64,000 bases of DNA. Origin: CBDFLS01 sp965249185. GTDB taxonomy: Bacteria; Chloroflexota; Dehalococcoidia; Lucifugimonadales; Australimonadaceae. Both the position numbers and the translations under genes were made by a program. Below are positions 17,521 through 26,078 of the stretch, one piece after another. The notes beneath the pieces are model-generated. The model was not told where the DNA came from and searched no databases. It worked only from the letters and a program-made list of their open reading frames with translations. Each line of letters begins with the position of its first letter. Within the stretch, counting starts at the first letter, position 1. Location: NCBI GenBank assembly GCA_965249185.1, contig CBDFLS010000002.1, positions 868,001-932,000 of the forward strand, read 5' to 3'.

Positions 17521-18711
17521 TTATATCACCCCTTCGGCTCTGAGCTCATCGATCTGCTGCTTGCTGCGCCCAAGCAGCTTGCCATAAACCTCGTCGTTGT
17601 GCTGGCCCAAAGCCGGAGAGGGATGCTCAATAGAGCACGGAGTCTCTGACATGCGGATCCACGGCTTCGGGATTGGCCAAGTGCCTCCAAGGGTGTCGTC
17701 CATGTCCTCCCAAGCGCCCCTGGCTTTCATGTGCGGGTCCTCCACCACCTCTCCGATACTCAGGATCGGGCCGTTGACGTTCTTCAGCGGCTCTAGGAGA
17801 TCCCAGAGCTCCTTACGCGTTTTTGTCCGCACCCATTCCTCAAGCATTTCGTAAAGCTCGGTCGCATTGTCATAGCGCGCTGTCGCAGTAGCGTATTGGG
17901 GGTCGCTGGTCAACTCTGGTCGTTCCATTATCTCGCAAAGGCGCTGCCACTGGTGATCTTGAGCGAAGTATCCCGACAACGTGTAGTAGCCATCCGCGCA
18001 CTTCATTGGCGGGTCACCTATCGGCTGGCCCTCGAACCATTCGTGCAGCTGGCTGACAAGGAATCCGACGATCGCTTCCTGCATGGACACCTCGATCATC
18101 TGGCCAACGCCGGTGCGTTCCCGATAGAAGAGCGCTCCGAGTATTCCCAGTGCTAGGGACACCCCGCACGCCTCGTCGCCGGGTCCGATTATCTTGGTGC
18201 CCGGTTCTGGGCGTCCCAAATTCTCGTGCCAATCGTCACGCTCCCAGGCAGCACCAGTCCAGCCACCCAAAGCCATAGCTACATTGGCAGCAGCGGCCCG
18301 GTCTTTGTAAGGACCACTAACACCGAATCCCTTGCCAGTCGCATAGATTATTCGCGGGTTAATATCCCGGAGCTGCTCATATCCGAATCCGAGGCGCTCC
18401 ATGGCTCCACAGCCAAAATTCTCTACAACAACGTCAACTAGCCCCACGAGCTCTCGGAAGAGTTCTCTCCCTTTCTCGGTCTTTAAGTTGAGCGTGATCC
18501 CTCGCTTGTTTGTGTTGACCAATAAAAACTCATAGCCTGGGCGCAGAGCCGCGATGTCTGGATCCAGCCAGACCCCCCGAAATCGGTCACCTTTCTTGGG
18601 CTCCAGCTTGATTACGTCCGCACCAAGGTGGCCTAGAAGCATCGTGCAGAAAGGACCCGCAAGCACATGGGTCAGATCTAAAACTCGTACACCTTCCAAT
18701 GCCTTTGGCAT
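17521..18711 (-). CDS. CaiB/BaiF family III CoA-transferase
   Basis: 396 residues of normal family length. It opens with ALEGVRVLDLTHVLAGPFCTM and GADVIKLEPKKGDRFRG, then GITLNLKTEKGRELFRELV. The catalytic Asp is in GPGDEACGVSLALGILGAL. The family moves CoA between carboxylic acids (formyl/oxalate, carnitine, bile acid and similar); the substrate cannot be told from sequence. The ATG at 18711 has GGAG 7 bases upstream and is preferred to the ATG at 18732. It lies between att-like repeats 2 and 3, with an IS1595 copy inserted upstream of it. Confidence 0.85.
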   Translation of the reverse strand: MPKALEGVRVLDLTHVLAGPFCTMLLGHLGADVIKLEPKKGDRFRGVWLDPDIAALRPGYEFLLVNTNKRGITLNLKTEKGRELFRELVGLVDVVVENFGCGAMERLGFGYEQLRDINPRIIYATGKGFGVSGPYKDRAAAANVAMALGGWTGAAWERDDWHENLGRPEPGTKIIGPGDEACGVSLALGILGALFYRERTGVGQMIEVSMQEAIVGFLVSQLHEWFEGQPIGDPPMKCADGYYTLSGYFAQDHQWQRLCEIMERPELTSDPQYATATARYDNATELYEMLEEWVRTKTRKELWDLLEPLKNVNGPILSIGEVVEDPHMKARGAWEDMDDTLGGTWPIPKPWIRMSETPCSIEHPSPALGQHNDEVYGKLLGRSKQQIDELRAEGVI

Positions 18712-18823
18712 GGCCGTACTCCTTGAAGTCATCAGTGCTTAGGATGAATTCGATGCCACTCAAATGGAATCGTGGTGGCAGGCGGTTTCGCCTCGGAACG
18801 AATGCCTCAATGCGAAAACTCTA

Positions 18824-19668
18824 GGGTAAAGTCCCGTTTTAGCCACCGGATTAGCTTTGAAGCAGCTTGAACAATGTCTTAACCTGTTCTGGTCCCAACA
18901 GACGCCGATGATTGTAGCGCCAGACATACTCAGCAAGATAGAGGGGCAGCCGTTCTCGGCGGACTCCCCCTTTGGCTGCCAGACGCCGCTTGAGATAACC
19001 CCAGAAGCCCTCCAAGCCGTTGACGTGGCTCCCTTGCCGATCGCTGAACGCCTGGCTGTGGTCCACAAGCCGGTGGACGTAGCCCCCCGCTGCGACGCCC
19101 GTGTAGCTGGTAAAGGTGTCCGAGCAGACGATGGAGCCACGTTGCACGCGTTGGTGCAGGAGCGGCAGCAGCGTCTTGGCTTCCACGTTAGGTACCACTT
19201 GCGCCCACACCAGGCCACCTCGACACAGGATCCCAAAGACAGCTTGCTTAGTGGTTCCACGGCCCCGCTTCGTGCCCTGAACACGCTTTGCCAGGCGCCT
19301 GTTGCGCCAGGAACCTCCCAGGTAGGTCTCGTCGACCTCCACCACGCCGGAGAAGACATGGGGAACGTCCCGGACCATGGCCTGGCGCACCACGATCAGG
19401 GCTCGCAGGACTCGCTTTCGCTCCAGGCGGGCCTCCTGGGCAATCACCTCGGCACTCTGCCCCAAGACGAACCAGCGCAACAGTCGCCGCCACTCCCCTG
19501 GCGACAACCGAAGCGGCAGCGCCCTGGGCACCCACTCGTAGTGGCAGGCTGCACAACGACTCTTACCTCGCCGAATGCTCCAGCTCTTGGCGTGTTGACA
19601 TCGAGGGCACCCAATCTTCCGTCCCATGCCACCATTCTCTCACAGGTGGCTGTTTTGGGACTATACCC
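18824..19668. mobile_element. IS1595-family element, copy 1 (complete)
   Basis: 845 bp. The ends GGGTAAAGTCCC (left) and GGGTATAGTCCC (right, inverted) are imperfect inverted repeats of about 24 bp. They are flanked by a perfect 8-bp target duplication AAACTCTA at 18816-18823 and 19669-19676. It is the same length as copy 3 at 62171-63015 and nearly identical to it, so transposition is recent. It sits in the gap between the CoA-transferase start and att-like repeat 3. Confidence 0.92.
18851..19627 (-). CDS. IS1595-family transposase
   Basis: 258 residues. The N-terminal zinc ribbon is CPRC..CAACHY (residues 8-30), followed by the ISXO2-type catalytic domain: VEVDETYLGGSW (first Asp near 98), IVCSDTFTSYTGV (second Asp) and HVNGLEGFWGYLKRRL (Asn/Glu third position). 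It is apparently intact and differs from the copy at 62212 by a few silent or single changes. It moves only its own element. No passenger gene is present. Confidence 0.92.
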   Translation of the reverse strand: MGRKIGCPRCQHAKSWSIRRGKSRCAACHYEWVPRALPLRLSPGEWRRLLRWFVLGQSAEVIAQEARLERKRVLRALIVVRQAMVRDVPHVFSGVVEVDETYLGGSWRNRRLAKRVQGTKRGRGTTKQAVFGILCRGGLVWAQVVPNVEAKTLLPLLHQRVQRGSIVCSDTFTSYTGVAAGGYVHRLVDHSQAFSDRQGSHVNGLEGFWGYLKRRLAAKGGVRRERLPLYLAEYVWRYNHRRLLGPEQVKTLFKLLQS

Positions 19669-19711
19669 AAACTCTAACCGAATCTTTAGGCAGAATAGCC
19701 TTTTACGTTGT

Positions 19712-19727
19712 TGGCGGAGATGGGGGA
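19712..19727 (-). repeat. tmRNA/tRNA 3'-end-like repeat, copy 3 (divergent, putative att)
   Basis: On the minus strand it ends CCCCCATCTCCGCCA, matching copies 1 and 2 at 15 of 16 positions over the acceptor part. Here the T-loop side continues as GTTCAAAATTGTTCCCCC, itself T-arm-like but different from the other copies. It lies 17 bp beyond the msrB stop, the same relative position as copies 1 and 2 to their genes. Confidence 0.45.
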
Positions 19728-19744
19728 ACAATTTTGAACGGGAA

Positions 19745-20131
19745 CTATTCGAGAGTGCTGGACTTTGCAGGCACAAACTTCATGGACAGGGAGTTCACAC
19801 AGTGACGAGTGTTCTTATCAGTGAGGCGTTCCTCTAAGAAAACGTGACCTAGATGGCCGCCGCAATTTACACACTCGATCTCTGTCCTTATGCCATCGGG
19901 GTCAGGTAAGCGATTGACCGACCCTGGCACTTCCTGGTCGAACGCTGGCCATCCACAACGAGCGTCGAACTTGTCATCCGATCGATAAAGCTCTGCGTTG
20001 CAGCGCCTGCAGACATAAACACCGTCTTCATAAAAGTCGTCGTACTCTCCGGCGAAGGGTGCTTCCGTGCCTTTCCCTTCGATAATGCGCCGCTCCTCAA
20101 GGGAAAGCGGATTGTAGCTTGAAATTTCCAT
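19745..20131 (-). CDS. msrB: Peptide-methionine (R)-S-oxide reductase MsrB
   Basis: 128 residues. The structural zinc site is CRRC...CVNC (VYVCRRCNAEL and ECVNCGGHLGHVF). The GWPAF segment and the C-terminal catalytic motif RHCVNSLSMKF, with Cys as nucleophile, are also present. The enzyme reduces methionine-R-sulfoxide in proteins using thioredoxin. The usual resolving Cys region reads TDKNTRHC, shorter than the common GPKPTGLRYC. The ATG at 20131 has GGAGG 5 bases upstream; an earlier ATG at 20155 does not. It follows the small zinc-ribbon gene by 20 bp on the same strand, probably as one transcript. Confidence 0.9.
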   Translation of the reverse strand: MEISSYNPLSLEERRIIEGKGTEAPFAGEYDDFYEDGVYVCRRCNAELYRSDDKFDARCGWPAFDQEVPGSVNRLPDPDGIRTEIECVNCGGHLGHVFLEERLTDKNTRHCVNSLSMKFVPAKSSTLE

Positions 20132-20151
20132 TTTGCCCTCCAATTTCTCTC

Positions 20152-20373
20152 TCACTTCACTCTGTGGAAATGAGGTGTTGCAGGACTGGAGGAAGTGAAC
20201 TGCATATACTTCGCGCCGCAGTTCGGACAGAGGTAAGTGACCTCATCACATTGCACTGGCACCCGAACCAAGCCGCGCTCCGGGCAATCCTGGCAGTTGA
20301 AATTGTACACGTTGAACCGGCCTTCGGTGTACTGGTAGGTGCCAGAGGGTTTGAGAAGGATAGAGTCGTCCAT
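20152..20373 (-). CDS. Small zinc-ribbon protein of unknown function
   Basis: 73 residues with two CxxC knuckles: NFNCQDCPERG near residue 27 and YLCPNCGAKYM near 48, typical of a single rubredoxin-like zinc site. Start ATG follows GGTGATGA. It precedes msrB by 20 bp and is probably cotranscribed. No family is recognised; the pairing suggests an oxidative-stress or metal-related role, which is only an inference. Confidence 0.6.
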   Translation of the reverse strand: MDDSILLKPSGTYQYTEGRFNVYNFNCQDCPERGLVRVPVQCDEVTYLCPNCGAKYMQFTSSSPATPHFHRVK

Positions 20374-20447
20374 TCATCACCTCGGACAGCCGCGAATTGG
20401 CGCTCTATGCTGCTGATGAATATTACCTTACAAGAAGGCTTTCGGGG

Positions 20448-20623
20448 ATCATTGCATTCACACCCTGGACCGCTGGGCCCGCAACCTCAGGGTCATGCTG
20501 GAGTCGCTGGGCACCCTGGCCAAGCATCAAGTAACGCTGGTCTCCATCACCGAGCAGCTCGATCCCTTTGTCCCCAGGCCCCATTCCGAAACGGGGCTGG
20601 CAAATCGAGGCTCAATGTGTTCC
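20448..20623 (+). pseudogene. Serine recombinase (resolvase) catalytic-domain fragment
   Basis: The frame reads DHCIHTLDRWARNLRVMLES, then LGTLAKHQVTLVSITEQLD. It matches the middle of the resolvase catalytic domain, where LDR.xRN follows the catalytic helix and VSITEQLD is strand five. The Ser nucleophile region and everything C-terminal are missing, and the frame ends soon after. It may come from a recombinase similar to the remnant at 12690. Confidence 0.55.
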
Positions 20624-20665
20624 TGACCAACGGCCGATTTGGGCTGCTCCACAAGGAAATTAATT

Positions 20666-21420
20666 GGGTATAGTCCCAAAACAGCCACCTGTGAGAGAAT
20701 GGTGGCATGGGACGGAAGATTGGGTGCCCTCGATGTCAACACGCCAAGAGCTGGAGCATTCGGCGAGGTAAGAGTCGTTGTGCAGCCTGCCACTACGAGT
20801 GGGTGCCCAGGGCGCTGCCGCTTCGGTTGTCGCCAGGGGAGTGGCGGCGACTGTTGCGCTGGTTCGTCTTGGGGCAGAGTGCCGAGGTGATTGCCCAGGA
20901 GGCCCGCCTGGAGCGAAAGCGAGTCCTGCGAGCCCTGATCGTGGTGCGCCAGGCCATGGTCCGGGACGTTCCCCATGTCTTCTCCGGCGTGGTGGAGGTC
21001 GACGAGACCTACCTGGGAGGTTCCTGGCACAACAGGCGCCTGGCAAAGCGTGTTCAGGGCACGAAGCGGGGCCGTGGAACCACTAAGCAAGCTGTCTTTG
21101 GGATCCTGTGTCGAGGTGGCCTGGTGTGGGCGCAAGTGGTACCTAACGTGAAAGCCAAGACGCTGCTGCCGCTCCTGCACCAACGCGTGCAACGTGGCTC
21201 CATCGTCTGCTCGGACACCTTTACCAGCTACACGGGCGTCGCAGCGGGGGGCTACGTCCACCGGCTTGTGGACCACAGCCAGGCGTTCAGCGATCGGCAA
21301 GGGAGCCACGTCAACGGCTTGGAGGGCTTCTGGGGTTATCTCAAGCGGCGTCTGGCAGCCAAAGGGGGAGTCCGCCGAGAACGGCTGCCCCTCTATCTTG
21401 CTGAGTATGTCTGGCGCTAC
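20666..21420. mobile_element. IS1595-family element, copy 2 (3'-truncated)
   Basis: The left end GGGTATAGTCCC at 20666 and 755 bp are nearly identical to copies 1 and 3. It then switches without a gap to IS1380 sequence at TGGCGCTAC (21412-21420), nine bases that both elements contain at that point. The right end is lost. Flanking AT-rich AATTAATT on the left resembles an IS1595 target. Confidence 0.9.
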
Positions 21421-21462
21421 CATCACCTCGGACGCCGGACTCCTGGCATGCCGCGAGCTTGA
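20707..21462 (+). pseudogene. IS1595 transposase, C-terminally replaced
   Basis: Residues 1-238 match the intact transposase, including the zinc ribbon and all three catalytic positions. After LAEYVWRY the last 19 residues (normally NHRRLLGPEQVKTLF...) are replaced by HHLGRRTPGMPRA from IS1380 DNA in another frame. The enzyme core is complete, so some activity in trans is conceivable, although this copy has no right end to move. Confidence 0.8.
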
Positions 21463-22953
21463 TGCCGCTCTGGGGCTCACAGAGACAGCCAACGATTATA
21501 TCCATGAAAGCCGCACCGGCCGCAATGTGCAACACCCGCTGTTGCCCTTGCTCAGACAATCGGTGTATAGCCGTCTCGCTGGCTACGAGGACACCAACGA
21601 CGCTGAACGGCTTGCCCAAGACCCGGCTATGCGTGTCATCGTCGGGTGGCAAGGTACTGATAAGCAGGCAGCCAGCACCAATACTATGAGCCGATTTGAG
21701 ACTGAGGTGTTAACCGAAGAGGAAAACCTGGATGGGCTTGCGCGCCTGAATGTTGAGTGGGTGGACAGGGCCATGGCCCAGACATCTCACCAGCGAGTTA
21801 TCCTAGACATGGACAGCTCTGAAAGCCCGGTGCATGGGCAGCAAGAGGGAGTCGCCTACAACGGCCACTTCGAGTCCGTATGTTATCACCCGCTCTTCCT
21901 GTTCAACCATTTCGGAGATTGCGAAGGTGCAATGCTTCGCCCGGACAACGTCCACAGCGCTGAGCGGTGGCGGGAGGTTCTGGAGCCAGTCGTGAAGCGA
22001 TACCAGGAGAAAGGAGTCCGGCTGCTGTTCCGGGCCGATGCTGCCTTTGCCAAGCCCGAGGTGTACGAGTACCTGGAGTCAAGGGACACTGGCTACGCTA
22101 TGCGGCTTCCGGCCAACGAGGTATTACAAGGAAACATCCGGCACCTGCTGAAGCGGCCCGTGGGCAGGCCGCCTAAAGCCTGCCCTGAGCCTGTCGAAGG
22201 GAAGCCCGTAGTCCGGTATCACGACTTCGTTTACCAGGCCCAGAGCTGGGACATTCCCCGGCGTGTGGTCGCCAAGGTGGAGTGGCGCCAGGGTGAGCTA
22301 TTCCCGAGGGTCGGGTTCGTCGTCACCAACCTCAACCTACCGCCGGCAGGCGTAACCCACTTCTACAACGGGCGGGGCACGGCCGAGCAGCGGATCAAGG
22401 AAGGTAAATACGCCCTGAACTGGACGCGGCTCTCGTGTCACAGGTTCGTTGCTAACCAGGTGAGGCTGTGGCTGTTTGTGCTGGCCTACAACCTGGGCAA
22501 CTTCATGAGAAGGCTGACTTTGCCAGAGTCAGTGAAACACTGGTCACTGCGAAGCGTGCAGACCAAGCTCATCAAGATGGGTGGACGTCTGGTGCGGCAT
22601 GCCAGGAGGTTGGTGTTTCAGCTTGCTGAGGTGGCAGTGTCCCGGGAGGTATTCCGGCAAGTGTTGGAGCGTATCGCCGGGCTCCATCCAGCACCAGGGT
22701 AGCGATTATCCTTGAGGTCATCAGAGGTGAAGAGAGGCAACCAAGGGCGAGGTGCGCGCCCGGAGGAGTTTGAAGGGAGTGCAAACGTGGTGAAAGCCAC
22801 CTCCGCTGCCTGGGGCCGCTAACTCACCACGCCGAGAGATGGTTTTGTGCGCTTGATTGGATGGTTGACGGCATCCGTGACTGATACTACGATGGCTCTC
22901 GTCGAGGATGGTGCGTTGCTTGGACCCAGGCAGCTTGATATGGGTAATTCCGG
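21412..22953. mobile_element. IS1380-family element, copy B (5' end of transposase lost)
   Basis: Inverted relative to copies A and C. Its CCGG end is at 22953, next to a third transposase fragment, and the opposite end is missing because of the fusion to IS1595 copy 2. Apart from the missing end it is nearly identical to copy C. Copies B and C face each other across 23-24.3 kb and could recombine to invert the phd-vapC segment. Confidence 0.85.
21420..22702 (+). pseudogene. IS1380 transposase lacking its first ~24 residues
   Basis: From GATITSDAGLLACREL onward it equals the intact copy: catalytic LDMDSSESP, LFRADAAFAKPEVYEYLE, and GRGTAEQRIKEGK near the third acidic residue. The N-terminal LQFDRRVRLDFR is absent. 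The same frame stays open upstream through an unused frame of the IS1595 gene, creating a chimeric 502-codon frame. This is a consequence of the junction, not a selected fusion. Confidence 0.8.
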
Positions 22954-23269
22954 ATGAGGAGTGTCGGGCGAGCTCCTTGAGGGTCCTGTTATAGCGTCTT
23001 CTCCGTTCGATCGCCTGGACCTGCACTCCTCCGTTGTAGGATCTGCTCCCGCCCCCCGTTGAGCACGTCAGCAGGCGTGACTTGCCCAGGGCCATGTGAT
23101 AGCGCTTGTGGTTGTAGGAGCCCACAAAAGCGGCGATTGCCTCCTCGAGGTCGGACGGCACCTCGTAGGGGACCTGGTTAACGTCCTGCTTGATAGTCTG
23201 GTGATAGCGCTCCAGCTTGCCGTTGGTCTGAGGGTGGAAGGGTGCTGCCAGGATGTGCCTGATGCCCAC
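22954..23269 (-). pseudogene. IS3-type integrase, C-terminal fragment
   Basis: The frame reads GIRHILAAPFHPQTNGKLER, YHQTIKQDVNQVPYEVPSDL, FVGSYNHKRYHMALGK, then ERRRRYNRTLKELAR. This is the end of an rve-core transposase of the kind with PYHPQTNGKIERYH, where the E after GK is catalytic. The N-terminal two thirds are missing beyond 23269. IS1380 copy B lies directly against its 3' end, so the insertion hit the last codons of this gene. Confidence 0.7.
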
Positions 23270-23552
23270 TTATATGTGTCCCATTATCGCTGACGGTCTA
23301 CACGTCGAACAGCTGTCGTTCGGGGAGCGCCAAGTTAGGTCCTCACTTCTTCGCTGTGTCGTATCTGTCATCTGCTGTGCTCAGCATTTGCCCAATTGCC
23401 CATTTTCGCCGAAAGACACGCCGCGTGTAAGGCCTTGCAAGTCATTGTGCTGTACATGGTTTTGTGATACGTGCGTGGGGGGTTCCGTGGTGTGGCGATG
23501 CCCAACAATGAAGAATTCTTGCACGAACTCTTCGGAATCCAACATCTGCATC

Positions 23553-23596
23553 TTGACACTGATGAGGATATAACCTAGTCTGGTAGCTAGTCAGAC
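23553..23596 (+). promoter_or_regulatory. phd-vapC promoter and candidate operator
   Basis: TTGACA at 23553-23558; a 17-bp spacer leads to TAGTCT (23576-23581), a weak -10 box. Overlapping it is an inverted repeat GTCTG-N9-CAGAC (23578-23596), with CTAGTC also repeated directly 12 bp apart. The position fits autorepression by the antitoxin-toxin complex. Confidence 0.5.
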
Positions 23597-23616
23597 AAAT
23601 GGCAGGTGGGTGAACC

Positions 23617-23877
23617 ATGAGCAAGAAATGGCCGGTGCAGGACGCTAAGTCAAGGTTCAGCGCGCTCCTAGATACTGCCCTCGCCGAGGGGCCGCAGGTA
23701 GTGACCAAGCGCGGGGTAGAGACTGCCGTGCTCCTTCCCATTGAGCAGTGGCGGAGGCTGGAGCGGATGACCCGACCGGATCTGAAGGAGTTGCTCCTCG
23801 CCTCTGGGGCGCGGACCGAGGAGCTTACACCGCCTCGCCGACAGCATCGCCACCGCACACCTCTGGCTGTGGAGTAG
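23617..23877 (+). CDS. Phd/YefM-type antitoxin
   Basis: 86 residues. The prevent-host-death fold is clear in the first 60: KKWPVQDAKSRFSALLDTAL, then GPQVVTKRGVETAVLLPIEQWRRL. The C-terminal tail, rich in Arg and Pro, is the usual disordered toxin-binding part. The ATG follows GGTGGG. The partner PIN toxin starts 4 bp after its stop. Antitoxins of this family bind DNA with the N-terminal half and repress their own operon. Confidence 0.85.
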   Translation: MSKKWPVQDAKSRFSALLDTALAEGPQVVTKRGVETAVLLPIEQWRRLERMTRPDLKELLLASGARTEELTPPRRQHRHRTPLAVE

Positions 23878-23881
23878 GCCG

Positions 23882-24415
23882 ATGTACCTCCTCGATACGA
23901 ATGTGGTCTCGGAACTGCGTCGTTCCCGTCCACACGATGCTGTCCTGGACTGGATCGCCGATGTGCCGGCGGAGCAGCTCTTCGTGTCTGCCGTCACGGT
24001 TGGTGAGATACAGGCTGGGATCGAGATCACCCGTGAGCAGGATGCAGAAAAGGCAGAGGAGCTTGAGGCTTGGCTGGACAAAGTCCTAGCTTCTTACGCT
24101 GTGTTGTCCATGGACGCTCCCGCCTTCCGGGAGTGGGCGCGGCTCATGCACGGGCTGTCAGACACGATAAGCGAAGACGCCATGATTGCGGCGACAGCCA
24201 TCGTTCATAGGCTGACGGTGGTTACCCGGAACGTGAGGGACTTCGGTCAGCTCGGGGTTGAGTTGCAGAACCCCTTTGAACCGGAATTACCCATATCAAG
24301 CTGCCTGGGTCCAAGCAACGCACCATCCTCGACGAGAGCCATCGTAGTATCAGTCACGGATGCCGTCAACCATCCAATCAAGCGCACAAAACCATCTCTC
24401 GGCGTGGTGAGTTAG
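23882..24415 (+). CDS. vapC: VapC-type PIN-domain ribonuclease toxin with IS-derived C-terminal extension
   Basis: The PIN domain covers residues 1-133: YLLDTNVVSELRRSRP (Asp5), SAVTVGEIQAGIE (Glu42 region), DAMIAATAIVHRLTVVTRNVRDF with the further acidic residues, and the FitB-like end LGVELQNPFE. These proteins cut RNA using Mg2+. The normal stop is missing: IS1380 copy C begins at 24281 right after the GAA codon, and the frame continues 44 codons into the IS. If 24280 is joined to 26046, the next codon is TAA. The core is complete, so the extended toxin could be active or destabilised. Confidence 0.8.
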   Translation: MYLLDTNVVSELRRSRPHDAVLDWIADVPAEQLFVSAVTVGEIQAGIEITREQDAEKAEELEAWLDKVLASYAVLSMDAPAFREWARLMHGLSDTISEDAMIAATAIVHRLTVVTRNVRDFGQLGVELQNPFEPELPISSCLGPSNAPSSTRAIVVSVTDAVNHPIKRTKPSLGVVS

Positions 24416-26045
24416 CGGCCCCAGGCAGCGGAGGTGGCTTTCACCACGTTTGCACTCCCTTCAAACTCCTCCGGGCGCGCACCTCGCCCTTGGTTGCCTC
24501 TCTTCACCTCTGATGACCTCAAGGATAATCGCTACCCTGGTGCTGGATGGAGCCCGGCGATACGCTCCAACACTTGCCGGAATACCTCCCGGGACACTGC
24601 CACCTCAGCAAGCTGAAACACCAACCTCCTGGCATGCCGCACCAGACGTCCACCCATCTTGATGAGCTTGGTCTGCACGCTTCGCAGTGACCAGTGTTTC
24701 ACTGACTCTGGCAAAGTCAGCCTTCTCATGAAGTTGCCCAGGTTGTAGGCCAGCACAAACAGCCACAGCCTCACCTGGTTAGCAACGAACCTGTGACACG
24801 AGAGCCGCGTCCAGTTCAGGGCGTATTTACCTTCCTTGATCCGCTGCTCGGCCGTGCCCCGCCCGTTGTAGAAGTGGGTTACGCCTGCCGGCGGTAGGTT
24901 GAGGTTGGTGACGACGAACCCGACCCTCGGGAATAGCTCACCCTGGCGCCACTCCACCTTGGCGACCACACGCCGGGGAATGTCCCAGCTCTGGGCCTGG
25001 TAAACGAAGTCGTGATACCGGACTACGGGCTTCCCTTCGACAGGCTCAGGGCAGGCTTTAGGCGGCCTGCCCACGGGCCGCTTCAGCAGGTGCCGGATGT
25101 TTCCTTGTAATACCTCGTTGGCCGGAAGCCGCATAGCGTAGCCAGTGTCCCTTGACTCCAGGTACTCGTACACCTCGGGCTTGGCAAAGGCAGCATCGGC
25201 CCGGAACAGCAGCCGGACTCCTTTCTCCTGGTATCGCTTCACGACTGGCTCCAGAACCTCCCGCCACCGCTCAGCGCTGTGGACGTTGTCCGGGCGAAGC
25301 ATTGCACCTTCGCAATCTCCGAAATGGTTGAACAGGAAGAGCGGGTGATAACATACGGACTCGAAGTGGCCGTTGTAGGCGACTCCCTCTTGCTGCCCAT
25401 GCACCGGGCTTTCAGAGCTGTCCATGTCTAGGATAACTCGCTGGTGAGATGTCTGGGCCATGGCCCTGTCCACCCACTCAACATTCAGGCGCGCAAGCCC
25501 ATCCAGGTTTTCCTCTTCGGTTAACACCTCAGTCTCAAATCGGCTCATAGTATTGGTGCTGGCTGCCTGCTTATCAGTACCTTGCCACCCGACGATGACA
25601 CGCATAGCCGGGTCTTGGGCAAGCCGTTCAGCGTCGTTGGTGTCCTCGTAGCCAGCGAGACGGCTATACACCGATTGTCTGAGCAAGGGCAACAGCGGGT
25701 GTTGCACATTGCGGCCGGTGCGGCTTTCATGGATATAATCGTTGGCTGTCTCTGTGAGCCCCAGAGCGGCATCAAGCTCGCGGCATGCCAGGAGTCCGGC
25801 GTCCGAGGTGATGGTAGCGCCACGAAAATCCAGGCGGACTCTGCGGTCGAATTGGAGCTTCAAAGGGGTGTCGGAGCTTTCACCCATTGGGTGCCTCCAG
25901 CGAGATTGCGGTATCCAGAACTAGACCCGCTAGCTCGGCCAGTCTAGCACCCACACTGCCCATAATGCCCAGGTAGGCAGCTCAAATAGGCAGCACTCTT
26001 ACCGGATTACGACGCACCCACGCGGCTGATCTGGGAAATGTGGGA
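24281..26045. mobile_element. IS1380-family element, copy C (complete)
   Basis: 1,765 bp from CCGGAATTACCC (24281) to ...AAATGTGGGA (26045). The inverted ends are only weakly similar. It contains one intact transposase gene on the minus strand and about 250 bp of non-coding DNA at the left end. The flanks TGAA and TAAG do not form a target duplication, unlike copy A, so one end may have been exchanged by recombination between copies. Confidence 0.85.
24532..25887 (-). CDS. IS1380-family transposase (intact)
   Basis: 451 residues. Typical start LKLQFDRRVRLDFRGATIT, then LLPLLRQSVYSRLAGYEDTN. The catalytic core has VILDMDSSESPVHGQQEG (first Asp), VRLLFRADAAFAKPEVYEYL (second Asp) and FYNGRGTAEQRIKEGKYAL (Glu). 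Residues near 290 read KACPEPVEGKPVV, the translation of a REP-like DNA motif (CCTGAGCCTGTCGAAGGG) embedded in the gene. This copy is the only one of three able to supply transposase. Confidence 0.9.
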   Translation of the reverse strand: MGESSDTPLKLQFDRRVRLDFRGATITSDAGLLACRELDAALGLTETANDYIHESRTGRNVQHPLLPLLRQSVYSRLAGYEDTNDAERLAQDPAMRVIVGWQGTDKQAASTNTMSRFETEVLTEEENLDGLARLNVEWVDRAMAQTSHQRVILDMDSSESPVHGQQEGVAYNGHFESVCYHPLFLFNHFGDCEGAMLRPDNVHSAERWREVLEPVVKRYQEKGVRLLFRADAAFAKPEVYEYLESRDTGYAMRLPANEVLQGNIRHLLKRPVGRPPKACPEPVEGKPVVRYHDFVYQAQSWDIPRRVVAKVEWRQGELFPRVGFVVTNLNLPPAGVTHFYNGRGTAEQRIKEGKYALNWTRLSCHRFVANQVRLWLFVLAYNLGNFMRRLTLPESVKHWSLRSVQTKLIKMGGRLVRHARRLVFQLAEVAVSREVFRQVLERIAGLHPAPG

Positions 26046-26050
26046 TAAGA

Positions 26051-26078
26051 GAGGCCCCGCTCCTGAAAGCGGGGCCTC
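26051..26078. terminator. Hairpin terminator between vapC/IS1380 and fmdB-like gene
   Basis: Perfect 11-bp stem GAGGCCCCGCT / AGCGGGGCCTC with a 6-base loop. It lies 27 bp beyond the stop of the minus-strand FmdB-like gene and, before IS1380 arrived, just after vapC. It may serve both strands. No long T-run follows. Confidence 0.65.

Noticed and set aside
21194..22702. A single 502-codon transposase gene
   Set aside because: Its first 75 codons are an unused frame of IS1595; the frame is open only because of the junction at 21412-21420.
24277..26049. Target-site duplication for IS1380 copy C
   Set aside because: The flanks are TGAA and TAAG; no 4-bp match, so the call was limited to copy A.
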